64,000 nucleotides of DNA, taken from Trichocoleus desertorum NBK24 (GTDB lineage: Bacteria; Cyanobacteriota; Cyanobacteriia; FACHB-46). Below are positions 43,085 to 50,777 of this stretch, piece after piece. The notes beneath the pieces are model-generated. The model had not been told where the DNA came from, ran no database searches, and saw nothing but the letters and a program-made list of their open reading frames with translations. How positions within the stretch are numbered: the stretch's first letter is position 1; each line of letters begins with the position of its first letter. The stretch lies in contig NZ_CP116619.1 of assembly GCF_030409055.1 (NCBI RefSeq), forward strand, positions 4,793,140-4,857,139. The letters are read 5' to 3'. The translations under genes and the position numbers were made by a program.

Positions 43085-43182
43085 TCCGCAATTTGCGGAA
43101 TATGGAAGACTTGAGGGTAGCGATCGCCTTTCATCCAAATTCCGAACAGTTCGGATTTTGAGCTTTTCCCCAATTGGGGAAA
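43085..43182. repeat. Palindrome array C (three perfect palindromes)
   Basis: TCCGCAATTTGCGGA (43085), TCCGAACAGTTCGGA (43141) and TTTTCCCCAATTGGGGAAA (43164-43182), with HIP1 between. The last touches the stop codon of the 121-aa gene, as in A. Confidence 0.9.
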
Positions 43183-43548
43183 CTACAATCCAACAAATTC
43201 AGCGCAATCTAAAGCTGCAATTTGCCTCACCATCTCGGCTCTGGCCTCAATCTTCGCCACAGAATACTGATTGCGGGTTAGCTCCAGCTCAACCATTGCC
43301 TTGGCTTTAGCTGCAATCAGTTGTCCAAGGTTATGGAGTGCTCCCTGATAGTCAGCATCAGTGTGGAGTAAATCAAATCGGGCAGCTTTGCACTGAGGAT
43401 CGTTCTTGAAGTCACCAAAGGCAACTTGAGAATCAACTCTGCTCTCTATTGCGGTGATTACTCGCTTGGTTTGGTTGATTTGAAATTCCAGATCATTAAC
43501 GAGAGTTGAAGCTTGGGCAATGGCTTGAGGGTATTCGTTCAGGTTCAT
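43183..43548 (-). CDS. Cassette C left-arm protein 3: 121-aa helical protein
   Basis: Very close to the cassette B copy (shared VDSQVAFGDFKNDP, HTDADYQGALHNLGQ), with MNLNEYPQAIAQASTLVNDL at the start. It is coupled by ATGA to the 43-aa gene. Confidence 0.75.
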   Translation of the reverse strand: MNLNEYPQAIAQASTLVNDLEFQINQTKRVITAIESRVDSQVAFGDFKNDPQCKAARFDLLHTDADYQGALHNLGQLIAAKAKAMVELELTRNQYSVAKIEARAEMVRQIAALDCAEFVGL

Positions 43549-43676
43549 GGTTGAGTACTTCCGTAGGGCAATGTGTAAGTAGGTAAGGGTTGTTGTGGTT
43601 CGCCGATGCCAGATAGGAGCAGAACTAGGAGTAAGACAAAGGCGATCGCGGCTTGGCGGTGTAGTTCTGAGTTCAT
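43545..43676 (-). CDS. Cassette C left-arm protein 2: 43-aa membrane peptide
   Basis: ATG 43676. The start is MNSELHRQAAIAFVLLLVLL, followed by GIGEPQQPLP and LPYGSTQP. Only conservative changes separate it from the A and B copies, which supports its being translated. Confidence 0.7.
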   Translation of the reverse strand: MNSELHRQAAIAFVLLLVLLLSGIGEPQQPLPTYTLPYGSTQP

Positions 43677-43806
43677 GAATTGTGAAGTTGAAGACAAGGT
43701 GCGATCGCGTGAGAGCACGGATGATGTGACACTGGGGTTCGCTGTAGCGTAAAGGAACGAATTATCCGGCGATCGCCCCAGCGTAGAAGGAGCGATCGCT
43801 TTTTAT

Positions 43807-44196
43807 TTAGAATGGACAGCCGTCTTCAGGCACCCAGGTTTCGTTAATCTTCCAGCAGGCATCGAAGTGATTGCGGATGATGCGAGTGATGAAGGCAAAG
43901 CGATCGTTGTTCGTTACGAGGTCAACTAGGCGCTCGTTGCCTTGGCAGTCTTCGAGCTGGATGATGAGGCGGATGGGCTGCTTGGTAATAGGGCGATCCT
44001 GATCCATCACGGAGAGGTAGGTGTAACCGTCTGTGATGGTGAGGCTGTCAATCTTGGCGGGAGCGATCGAGCGAACTTGATCCTCTAAATAAGTTTCGAG
44101 TTCTAGTTGAGCCGTTGCTTGGATGCGACCAGAGCCACGTTCTTCTTCAGCAAAAACAGGCGCGATTGACTCGACGCGATCAGGTGCGTATACCAT
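43807..44196 (-). CDS. Cassette C left-arm protein 1, 129 aa
   Basis: Nearly identical to the cassette A and D products (MVYAPDRVESIAPVFAEEER, ending WVPEDGCPF). It is transcribed from the promoter at 44277-44305 under the TAGTC/GACTA operator. Confidence 0.8.
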   Translation of the reverse strand: MVYAPDRVESIAPVFAEEERGSGRIQATAQLELETYLEDQVRSIAPAKIDSLTITDGYTYLSVMDQDRPITKQPIRLIIQLEDCQGNERLVDLVTNNDRFAFITRIIRNHFDACWKINETWVPEDGCPF

Positions 44197-44276
44197 AGTG
44201 TTTGAAACCTTTAATTAAGGGTTGTCTTAGAGAGGGCGATTTCTTCTTGGCTGGAGCGATCGCCCTCTCTGTGTTT

Positions 44277-44305
44277 ATATTAGTCTAATTGAATGGACTA
44301 ATCAA
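44277..44305 (-). promoter_or_regulatory. Promoter of cassette C left arm
   Basis: Minus-strand TTGATT (44305-44300), 17 bp and TAATAT (44282-44277). The spacer is filled by an operator-like GTCTAATTGAATGGAC, the same design as in cassette A with a different operator sequence. Confidence 0.7.
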
Positions 44306-44405
44306 TGAATTAGACCATTAGAATAACTTTAGCGACTCCTCTTCTCCAATCAATTACTCTAATCTATTAGACTAAATGAATGTGATAGTCTAAAGCAGTA
44401 GTCTA
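44281..44405. promoter_or_regulatory. Cassette C operator region
   Basis: TAGTC-N10-GACTA (44281-44300), TTAGACCATTAGAA (near 44310), the palindrome TCTAA-TCTA-TTAGA (44358-44371) and TAGTCTA at 44386 and 44399. The TCTAA/TTAGA word is private to this cassette. Confidence 0.7.
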
Positions 44406-44419
44406 TAAGGTTGATCCTT

Positions 44420-44656
44420 ATGTTGACGATTACTGAAATGAATATGAGAGAACTGCGCGAAAGAGCTGGCCTTTCAGCTGAAGAAGCAGCTTTTCGCTTA
44501 GGAGTAGCTCATTCGACTATCCGTAATTGGGAAAGCGGTAAAACAGAGCCGTCGCTAGGAGTGACAAAAATCTCGGAACTCCTCAAGCTGTATCAGTGCA
44601 CCTTTCAAGACCTAGAGCAAGCTGTCAAAGAATCAGCTTCAAGGGGTGATAAATGA
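44420..44656 (+). CDS. Cassette C regulator 1: XRE-family HTH, 78 aa
   Basis: MRELRERAGLSAEEAAFRLG, STIRNWESGKTEP and LLKLYQCTFQDLEQAV form one helix-turn-helix, of the same group as the cassette A regulator. ATG 44420 follows AAGG at a short distance; ATGs a few codons later are possible. It overlaps the GIY-YIG/XRE gene by ATGA. Confidence 0.75.
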   Translation: MLTITEMNMRELRERAGLSAEEAAFRLGVAHSTIRNWESGKTEPSLGVTKISELLKLYQCTFQDLEQAVKESASRGDK

Positions 44657-45189
44657 ATCTAAGCAAGCCTGAGTTCATCAACCCTCTGGCTTTACCAGCA
44701 TTGCCACTGCTCAAGCGCTATAAACTTCCTAATCTTCCTGCTATTTACTTTGTCCTAGAGGAACAGACGGTAATTTATATCGGCAGAACAGTTAGCCTGC
44801 TTCAGCGATGGATGTCTCACCATCACCTCAAACATCTTCAGGATAGAGACGTTCGGATCGCTTGGTTCCAATGCGACAACCTTGACGCTCACTCCACACT
44901 GGAGGCTCAACTAATTAAAGCTTTCAAGCCTGAACTGAATACTGGAGGTATTTCAACTCCATTCACAGGGTTAACTGCGCTTAGAGAGCGCAAGGAACTT
45001 AAAACTGTCGATGTTGCTTGCCACTTAGGCATTGCAGAAAGCACAGTTCGCAACTGGGAACATGGACGCACCATTCCCAAGTTGCGCTTGGATCAGTTCG
45101 GTGAATTACTCCGGCTATACGGCTGCAAATTTGAAGAGCTGGAGCAGGCCATGAAAGAGTCAATGACAGGAGGTGAGACCAGTGCGTAA
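44653..45189 (+). CDS. Cassette C regulator 2: GIY-YIG nuclease domain fused to XRE HTH, 178 aa
   Basis: Residues ~29-100 show a GIY-YIG core: AIYFVLEEQTVIYIGRTVSL, Arg/His positions in LLQRWMSHHH, Glu in LEAQLIKAFKPELN. Residues ~107-165 are a second XRE domain (LRERKELKTVDVACHLGIAE, STVRNWEHGRT), closest to the cassette A regulator. It could cut operator-bearing DNA or be a nuclease-derived repressor. The partner regulator is coupled upstream. Found only in this cassette. Confidence 0.7.
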   Translation: MNLSKPEFINPLALPALPLLKRYKLPNLPAIYFVLEEQTVIYIGRTVSLLQRWMSHHHLKHLQDRDVRIAWFQCDNLDAHSTLEAQLIKAFKPELNTGGISTPFTGLTALRERKELKTVDVACHLGIAESTVRNWEHGRTIPKLRLDQFGELLRLYGCKFEELEQAMKESMTGGETSA

Positions 45190-45270
45190 AGCCTAAATCT
45201 TAAAAACTAAAACATTAGAGGAACGATCGCGCTCCATCCTGCAAGATCTCACGCGACCGCCCTCCGTACT

Positions 45271-45296
45271 CCACCCAACTGTTAACCATCTAGGTG
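45271..45296 (+). promoter_or_regulatory. Leader hairpin over the RBS, cassette C
   Basis: CCACC (45271-45275) can pair with GGTG of the ribosome site AGGTGA (45292-45297), eight bases before the ATG of the antirepressor-like gene. The surrounding words GTACTCCACC and GTTAACCA are also present in B and D. Confidence 0.4.
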
Positions 45297-45303
45297 AAGC
45301 CTT

Positions 45304-46089
45304 ATGGAATTCTCTCACGAGCTAGCATTAGCTCTCGTTCGTTCTGCCGATCCGTTTCCGATCGATTTCGATGATGCTTGGCAGTGGGTAGGCTACTCCT
45401 CCAAGCAAAAGGCTAAAAACAAGCTGCTCAATCACTTTGAAGAGGGCATCGACTTTTTAACCAAACGGTTGAAAAACTCACAGGGTGGGCGCCCTAGCGA
45501 ACTTATTCAGTTAACCATCGATTGCTTTAAGTCCTTCGGCATGATGGCAGGGACGGACAAGGGCAAAGAAATCCGTCGCTACTTTCTAGAGTGTGAACGA
45601 ACCGCCAAAGCAGCTTTTGCCAATCAGATTGCCACATCAGACCCCACTCCTGAGACTCCCACTCTCCCCTCATCCGATCGCCTCACCGTACTAAAAGAAG
45701 CGGTCGCGATCGGCAACCAGCTCGGCGGCTTCGATGATCGCCAAAAGATGCTGCTCAAAGATCAGCTCATGAACCTGCTGATGCAAGAGCGCTTACTGGC
45801 TGCTGACTCAACCCTAACCATTGAAGCCGCAGTCGCAGCAGAGCCAGAGCAGGCGAAGCGTTTAGAAGTGCCCATCTCAGATCGTTGCCTTGACCTCGGC
45901 TACAACCCCAACACCAAGCAACTACTCAGAATCGGTCAAGTTGCTGCTGCCTTCTATCGCGGTCGTCATGGTCGCCCTCCTCAGAAGCGAGAGCAATTCG
46001 TCGGGGGCACCACTCGCATGGTCAATGTCTACACCGCAGATGACCTCAGCATTCTTGACTCTGCCATTCATTCTGTGATGGGGGACTGA
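45304..46089 (+). CDS. Cassette C antirepressor-like protein, N-domain type 2, 261 aa
   Basis: The N-terminal ~110 residues ([20 protein letters not shown], then [20 protein letters not shown]) are of the AntA/MSV199-like class of phage antirepressors and unlike the A/B type. From [20 protein letters not shown] onward it is the shared cassette C-terminus. The junction is sharp, so an N-domain has been exchanged. Confidence 0.7.
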   Translation: MEFSHELALALVRSADPFPIDFDDAWQWVGYSSKQKAKNKLLNHFEEGIDFLTKRLKNSQGGRPSELIQLTIDCFKSFGMMAGTDKGKEIRRYFLECERTAKAAFANQIATSDPTPETPTLPSSDRLTVLKEAVAIGNQLGGFDDRQKMLLKDQLMNLLMQERLLAADSTLTIEAAVAAEPEQAKRLEVPISDRCLDLGYNPNTKQLLRIGQVAAAFYRGRHGRPPQKREQFVGGTTRMVNVYTADDLSILDSAIHSVMGD

Positions 46090-46092
46090 GCC

Positions 46093-46410
46093 ATGCAGAA
46101 TGCCATTGACTTTCCCTACCAGGGCTGGCTGATTCGTGTCGTTCCTGATGATCAAGGCTGGACAGCTCAAGCTCAACACCCCCGCATGAAGCAGTTTTGT
46201 ACTGTGGCTGGCTCTTTTCTCATGGCCTCTGATGCCCTTCAAGCTGCTCTGAGCTACGTCACTTGGGCCGCTCCTAGCTCTGCGGTGCATCAAGCACTGC
46301 AAGAACTGCGCCAAGCAGATCAACTCACTCAGCTCGAATCCAACGCCCTCGCCATCTCCTTCGACCAAGGTTGGCGCACTCACTTACCTGCCAGAGACCC
46401 GGAGAGCTAA
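46093..46410 (+). CDS. Cassette C 105-aa protein
   Basis: Matches the cassette B copy residue for residue as far as I can compare by eye. It is the first of the paralogous GWLIRV pair, with the same three-base spacing on both sides. Confidence 0.75.
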   Translation: MQNAIDFPYQGWLIRVVPDDQGWTAQAQHPRMKQFCTVAGSFLMASDALQAALSYVTWAAPSSAVHQALQELRQADQLTQLESNALAISFDQGWRTHLPARDPES

Positions 46411-46413
46411 GCC

Positions 46414-46740
46414 ATGAATCCTGTCATCGAATTTTCCTATCGTGGCTGGCTCATCCGCGTCAGCCTCGACGAAGCAGGCTGGAGTGCCAAGACTAAGCAT
46501 CCCCAGCACCAGCAGTTCAACACCATTGTGGGTGCCTTCGCCTCTGCCGCTGATGCAATTCAGGCAGGTGTGAACTACGTCACCTGGACCAACCCTAGCC
46601 GCACCATGCAGCAACTGCTGAGAGAGCTGCGAGACAGTCACCACTTGAACCAGCAGGAATACCAGCACTTGTGCGTGTCCTTCGAGAAAGGCATGCAGCG
46701 CTTATTGCCCCTCAGAACTAAGCAGGAGTATGAGTCATGA
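46414..46740 (+). CDS. Cassette C 108-aa protein (GWLIRV fold)
   Basis: Same as the cassette B product (KHPQHQQFNTIVGAFASAAD). It overlaps the 104-aa gene by ATGA. Confidence 0.75.
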   Translation: MNPVIEFSYRGWLIRVSLDEAGWSAKTKHPQHQQFNTIVGAFASAADAIQAGVNYVTWTNPSRTMQQLLRELRDSHHLNQQEYQHLCVSFEKGMQRLLPLRTKQEYES

Positions 46741-47051
46741 CGATCGCCACAACCTTGATTCAGCCCAAGTACCTCCACTTCTACGGTCAAGTGTACAAAG
46801 CGCAGTACCTCTGTCCCATTGTGGAAGAAGGCGGCTTCACCTATGAAGTGCTCACCTCCGAAGGTGAGTTCATGAGTAATAACAGTTACCACCCTTCACC
46901 TCAAGCCGCAATAGAAGCAGGCAAGCAGCTCATCGACCACTGGCTGTCTAGCCTCGTTATTGGCTTGATGTATGACGAACTCTACGAGCAAGGCCACATT
47001 GACCACAAAGAATATCGTCGCCTCAGTGATGCGATGGGGGAGGTCAAGTAA
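46737..47051 (+). CDS. Cassette C 104-aa conserved protein
   Basis: Near-identical to B, with small changes at the end (EQGHIDHKEYRRLSDAMGEV). Its stop shares one base with the next ATG. Confidence 0.75.
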   Translation: MTIATTLIQPKYLHFYGQVYKAQYLCPIVEEGGFTYEVLTSEGEFMSNNSYHPSPQAAIEAGKQLIDHWLSSLVIGLMYDELYEQGHIDHKEYRRLSDAMGEVK

Positions 47052-47350
47052 TGCACCAACTTCACCAAAACCAGAAGCTAGAATCTCGCTTGCTCCTGCT
47101 CCCCTCAGACCTACCCCTGCCCAAGTATCAGTTTGGGCAGCAGGTGCAGTGGGGAGAGGAAGACCAAGGCTACGGCATCATTCGCGGCTTGCAGTACTTC
47201 ACCCCTCGCATGTCTGAGGCGATGTCCAACAGCCTCGACTGGGTGGGGTGGTCCTACCTGGTCGAGGTAGACCCCAACAGCCCGACGAGTAGCGGCATCG
47301 AAGACGTAAAAGAAGCAGACCTAGAACTGCGGGAGGTGCAGCTACGATGA
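47051..47350 (+). CDS. Cassette C 99-aa SH3-like protein
   Basis: Same barrel pattern as in A and B (LPLPKYQFGQQVQWGEEDQG). It ends VQLR, overlapping the initiator-like gene by ATGA. As in B, the 263-aa gene is missing. Confidence 0.65.
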   Translation: MHQLHQNQKLESRLLLLPSDLPLPKYQFGQQVQWGEEDQGYGIIRGLQYFTPRMSEAMSNSLDWVGWSYLVEVDPNSPTSSGIEDVKEADLELREVQLR

Positions 47351-48399
47351 GCACCTCCCCTAACCTGACCTATCTCAAGCTTTGCAAAGAGTACGTCCAA
47401 ATTACCCAGCGCAACTACTGCGCCGCTAAAATTCTCGCCATCATCGAAGGCTGGCAGGCATGGAAAGCCAAGCACAGGCTTGACGACTGGGTGAGGCTGA
47501 CTCTAGAGCAAATTCGAGAGCATCTGTTTGAGGAGTACAGCATTGAGACCATCCGCCAAGCCCTCGCCAAACTGACCAACAAACTGCAACTCCTCAAGCG
47601 ACGCAACAACCCCAAGGCCAAGTACGATCGCGCCTACCAGTACCAACTCAACCGGGAAGCTATTGATGCAGCTCTGACTCAAAAACAGGCTAAAACCCTT
47701 GCTCTGTCTCATTTCACAAATCTGGGAGATGACCTCCAAGATCCAGAGCCATCATCTCCTAACTCAGTAGCTATCAACTCTAAAAGCAGTGGTGATCATA
47801 TAGAAATAGATTCCACTCTAGACACCTCAATAAACACCACAACAACGGAGCCACCCACCCGCCCTGTTGTTGTGGGTGTAGAAGAGTCTGAAGATTCCAA
47901 GCCAGTAAGCACCCCCCTTCCTGTTAAGTCTCATCCCGCTCTAGAAGCATCTGGGTCAGAAGCGGAACAGGTTGCAGAGGACGACTATTCCGCCGCTGCT
48001 CAAACCGCCATTTTTGAAAAAATTGAACAAGCAGGATTTCCGCTCACCTCGCCTTTGAAAGCTGAGGTTTTAGCGGCCCCGCTTGAGGTAGTGAGTGATG
48101 CTCTAGCTGCTGCCGTTGAGTATCGAGACAGGCATGAGGTGAGGAACCCGATCGGCTTGCTTAGGGATGCGATTAGTCAGTGCTGGAAACTCGGAGGCAG
48201 TGAGAATCCCAAAGCAACCAAAGCCGCAGAGCCTGGGTTTAAAGAGTGGTTCGACTTAGCCCATCGACTCAGACTAGTGACTGCTAGCCAACTGATAGGA
48301 GGGGAGCAGTACATCTTGACTAACGATGACGAGTGGGAGCCTTGGGATTTCTTAGCTGCTGCTTTTCCGATCGCACGACTCAGACAGATGTTGGCTTGA
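47347..48399 (+). CDS. Cassette C replication-initiator-like winged-helix protein, 350 aa
   Basis: The winged-helix N-domain and C-domain match the A and B copies, while residues ~118-140 differ from both. It carries the origin-like block at 47788-47879. It closes the right arm; the next 150 bp hold no gene except the run-up to 48551. Confidence 0.55.
   Translation: MSTSPNLTYLKLCKEYVQITQRNYCAAKILAIIEGWQAWKAKHRLDDWVRLTLEQIREHLFEEYSIETIRQALAKLTNKLQLLKRRNNPKAKYDRAYQYQLNREAIDAALTQKQAKTLALSHFTNLGDDLQDPEPSSPNSVAINSKSSGDHIEIDSTLDTSINTTTTEPPTRPVVVGVEESEDSKPVSTPLPVKSHPALEASGSEAEQVAEDDYSAAAQTAIFEKIEQAGFPLTSPLKAEVLAAPLEVVSDALAAAVEYRDRHEVRNPIGLLRDAISQCWKLGGSENPKATKAAEPGFKEWFDLAHRLRLVTASQLIGGEQYILTNDDEWEPWDFLAAAFPIARLRQMLA
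47788..47879. promoter_or_regulatory. Candidate origin block, cassette C
   Basis: Over the first ~70 bases it appears identical to the cassette A block. It includes the inverted repeat CCACAACAAC (47837-47846) / GTTGTTGTGG (47866-47875). Confidence 0.45.
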
Positions 48400-48550
48400 T
48401 AATTGAGCTGGGCAACAGCAAAGCGCAGCGGTGTTAGATGATTTTGAACCTAGAACCAGTGGCTTTCTCTCGTCCGCTACCGTGAAGTATTGGGTTGCTG
48501 GCTTGTAGTATCATGTAGTATAGATGTGAGTTTCTGGTTTAACTGTAGAA

Positions 48551-49468
48551 GTGGCAGAAGAAATTGATTTGATGAGGCTTGTTATTGAAGTAGACGATGA
48601 ACTAATCCAAGAGGGAGCAGAACCCTTTCAACGTCCTCTAATTGCGTATATGAGGATTGCAGAGCGTTTGCAACCTGGTAGCAGTTCCATTCTTCAGAGC
48701 GATCCACTTTCCAACGCCGTTAATCACATATACAGCGAACTATACCGCCCCTTAGATCTTCACATGCCACCTATGCATGTAGGAGCATTTATGTTCCGGG
48801 ATGTGTTTTTTCCTCTACGGATTCCAGTGATTTTCGGTTCACCTGTAATCAAGCCAGTTGATTTTCTAATAGATGTACCTGAGATACAGAGACGATGGCT
48901 ATTTAATGACCAACGCTCTGGCTTAGCTTTTTTTGATCAAGTCATTGACCTGGTGGACTTTGTGTATGGACTTGATGGCCTTAAAAGAGGACAACTACCA
49001 GATAAAACGATGGAGTGGTGGTACCTGGCAAAACAGCAACTTGAGGCAGCAGCAGCAACAGTATTAGGTTCCTTCAACAAATATGCTGTCATTCAGAATT
49101 GCTGTATCTCGACAGAGCTGCTATTGAAAGGTGCCCTTATGGCCAAAGGAGTCAACGAGAAGACTCTAGCCAGTAAGAAGCAGGGTTACGGACACAACCT
49201 TGAGAGCTTAGTAGATAAGACTGCTCAACAGTTACCCAATCTTGACCGAGAAACTGTCCTACTCGTAGTTAAACAGCTTCCAGACTATGTTGAAAGTCGG
49301 TATGAAGCTAAAGATTTCTCAAGGTTAGATCTTGGAAGCTTTTTAATGAATACCCAATTTATTGGTGGTGAAATTTTACGTCAGTTTTCTGATCGCAACT
49401 TTCGTTCAAACTTAACAGCCACACCAGATAATACTTGGAACTTAACTCGCCGGACATTTCCAAACTAA
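48551..49468 (+). CDS. HEPN-like hypothetical protein, 305 aa
   Basis: The start is GTG 48551. The C-terminal half has YAVIQNCCISTELLLKGALM then YGHNLESLVDKTAQ, a helical pattern seen in HEPN-like domains (E-L-L-L-K ... G-H-N-L), but I see no RxxxxH. The N-terminal half is beta-rich and unassigned. It lies directly behind cassette C. Function unknown; an accessory or defence role is possible. Confidence 0.4.
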   Translation: MAEEIDLMRLVIEVDDELIQEGAEPFQRPLIAYMRIAERLQPGSSSILQSDPLSNAVNHIYSELYRPLDLHMPPMHVGAFMFRDVFFPLRIPVIFGSPVIKPVDFLIDVPEIQRRWLFNDQRSGLAFFDQVIDLVDFVYGLDGLKRGQLPDKTMEWWYLAKQQLEAAAATVLGSFNKYAVIQNCCISTELLLKGALMAKGVNEKTLASKKQGYGHNLESLVDKTAQQLPNLDRETVLLVVKQLPDYVESRYEAKDFSRLDLGSFLMNTQFIGGEILRQFSDRNFRSNLTATPDNTWNLTRRTFPN

Positions 49469-49756
49469 TAAATCACGCAAATTAACAAGACAGTAATCAC
49501 TAATAAACAGCCTTGAACCACCAGCAGAACTATTGTTAGGTTAATAACCCAGACTGAAATACGTACGAAGCCCTCTTGAGCTGTAGTGAGTTGATTAAGA
49601 AAACGATCGCCCCTCCAGGTCCTCCGACTTCTTACCAAACCCGATCGCCCCTACCCAGCACTCAGCCCAAAATCAGAAATTTTCTGACTCTTAAAGCTTG
49701 GTCTGGGTTTTGCGTTACTAAAGCGATCGCATCTCCTTCTTCCGCTGATTGCTCTC

Positions 49757-49789
49757 TACTACATGAGCCACATAGCTGCCCATGTAGTA
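49757..49789. terminator. Hairpin between the HEPN-like gene and the M23 gene
   Basis: TACTACATG (49757-49765) pairs with CATGTAGTA (49781-49789) and is followed on the plus strand by AAAAAGATT. It lies 12 bases beyond the stop of the minus-strand M23 gene. The rest of 49469-49800 has HIP1 octamers but no convincing gene. Confidence 0.4.
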
Positions 49790-49800
49790 AAAAGATTCGC

Positions 49801-50742
49801 CTAAGACCGAGTACTGCGGGGTATAACACCCCATGCTCTAAGAACTCCTGTAAGAACTCCCATAAAGAGTAGGCCTAGAGACACTGAGGGCTCTGGGACA
49901 CCCACAGGCTCTGGAGTTGGAGTTGGAGTTGGGGTTGGGGTTGGAGTTGGAGTTGGAGTTGGGGTTGGGGTTGGAGTTGGAGTTGGGGTTGGGGTTGGGG
50001 TTGGGGTTGGGGTTGGAGTTGGAGTTGGAGTTGGAGTTGGAGTTGGAGTTGGAGTTGGAGTTGGAGTTGGAGTTGGAGTTGGAGTTGGGGCTTGAGAATT
50101 GCTTGATGTGTATGAGCGACCCCCAACAGGAATACCATCCGGATGCTTAGCCAAGACATCTTCATCAGCGAAGCCTCTGTTCAAAGACGTGCCATAGGGG
50201 CTAGTCGATGGGTTGAGAGGACGAGTTTGAACCGTAAAGTGTAGGTGTTCGCCCGTTGAGCCACAGGTATAACCAGTATTACCGCTAGAAGCAATAGGAG
50301 CTCCTTGATCAACGACATCTCCAATGGTTACCAGAAGGCTGCTAGCTTGCAAGTGCAGATATAGTGAAGTCTCACCATCACCATGATCAATTAGGACAAA
50401 GTTGTTGTAAGGAATGAATGAACTATCGCAACCTCGCACGCTGGAACTCCCCCTAGCTCCGATGACAGTTCCTCCTCTAGATGCGACTACAGACATCCCC
50501 GTCGTCATATTGAAGTCATATGCATAAGTATTGAAAGTATCATCAGGGTGTCCTCCGCCGGGTTCTCCGCTGATTCCTCTGTTGACCAAGTAAGTTTGGC
50601 CGCTAAGGTAAGGGAGTTTATAGAGGGATGCTGAAGAGGCAGGACCTGCAATTAAGGTAAGCGCTAAGGTAGCAGAGGTAGGAACTGCAACTAAGGCAGT
50701 GACCCAACCTCCTGGAGTAAATGCAAACTGCGATGATTTCAT
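49801..50742 (-). CDS. Secreted M23 (LytM) peptidase with (Thr-Pro)n tract and PEP-CTERM anchor
   Basis: From ATG 50742 a signal peptide (WVTALVAVPTSATLALTLIA, then GPASSA) precedes the catalytic domain. HGDGETSLYLHLQ and GEHLHFTVQT carry the HxH and zinc ligands of M23 peptidases that cut peptidoglycan bridges. Then comes a long Thr-Pro tract coded by a hexanucleotide repeat, and VPEP followed by a membrane segment and Arg-rich end, a PEP-CTERM signal. It is a cell-wall enzyme of host type rather than a phage lysin. Confidence 0.8.
   Translation of the reverse strand: MKSSQFAFTPGGWVTALVAVPTSATLALTLIAGPASSASLYKLPYLSGQTYLVNRGISGEPGGGHPDDTFNTYAYDFNMTTGMSVVASRGGTVIGARGSSSVRGCDSSFIPYNNFVLIDHGDGETSLYLHLQASSLLVTIGDVVDQGAPIASSGNTGYTCGSTGEHLHFTVQTRPLNPSTSPYGTSLNRGFADEDVLAKHPDGIPVGGRSYTSSNSQAPTPTPTPTPTPTPTPTPTPTPTPTPTPTPTPTPTPTPTPTPTPTPTPTPTPTPTPTPTPEPVGVPEPSVSLGLLFMGVLTGVLRAWGVIPRSTRS
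49913..50090. repeat. Hexanucleotide minisatellite (GTTGGA/GTTGGG)n
   Basis: About 29 in-frame units of GTTGGA or GTTGGG encode the Thr-Pro spacer of the M23 protein on the other strand. Unit number can change without a frameshift. Confidence 0.9.
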
Positions 50743-50777
50743 AGAGTAGTTTGGGGCAACAGATGGCAGAAAGCATA

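Noticed and set aside
49875..50165. Repetitive Leu-Gln and Leu-Glu/Leu-Gly rich frames on both strands near 49.9-50.1 kb
   Set aside because: They are other-frame readings of the hexanucleotide repeat in the M23 peptidase gene.
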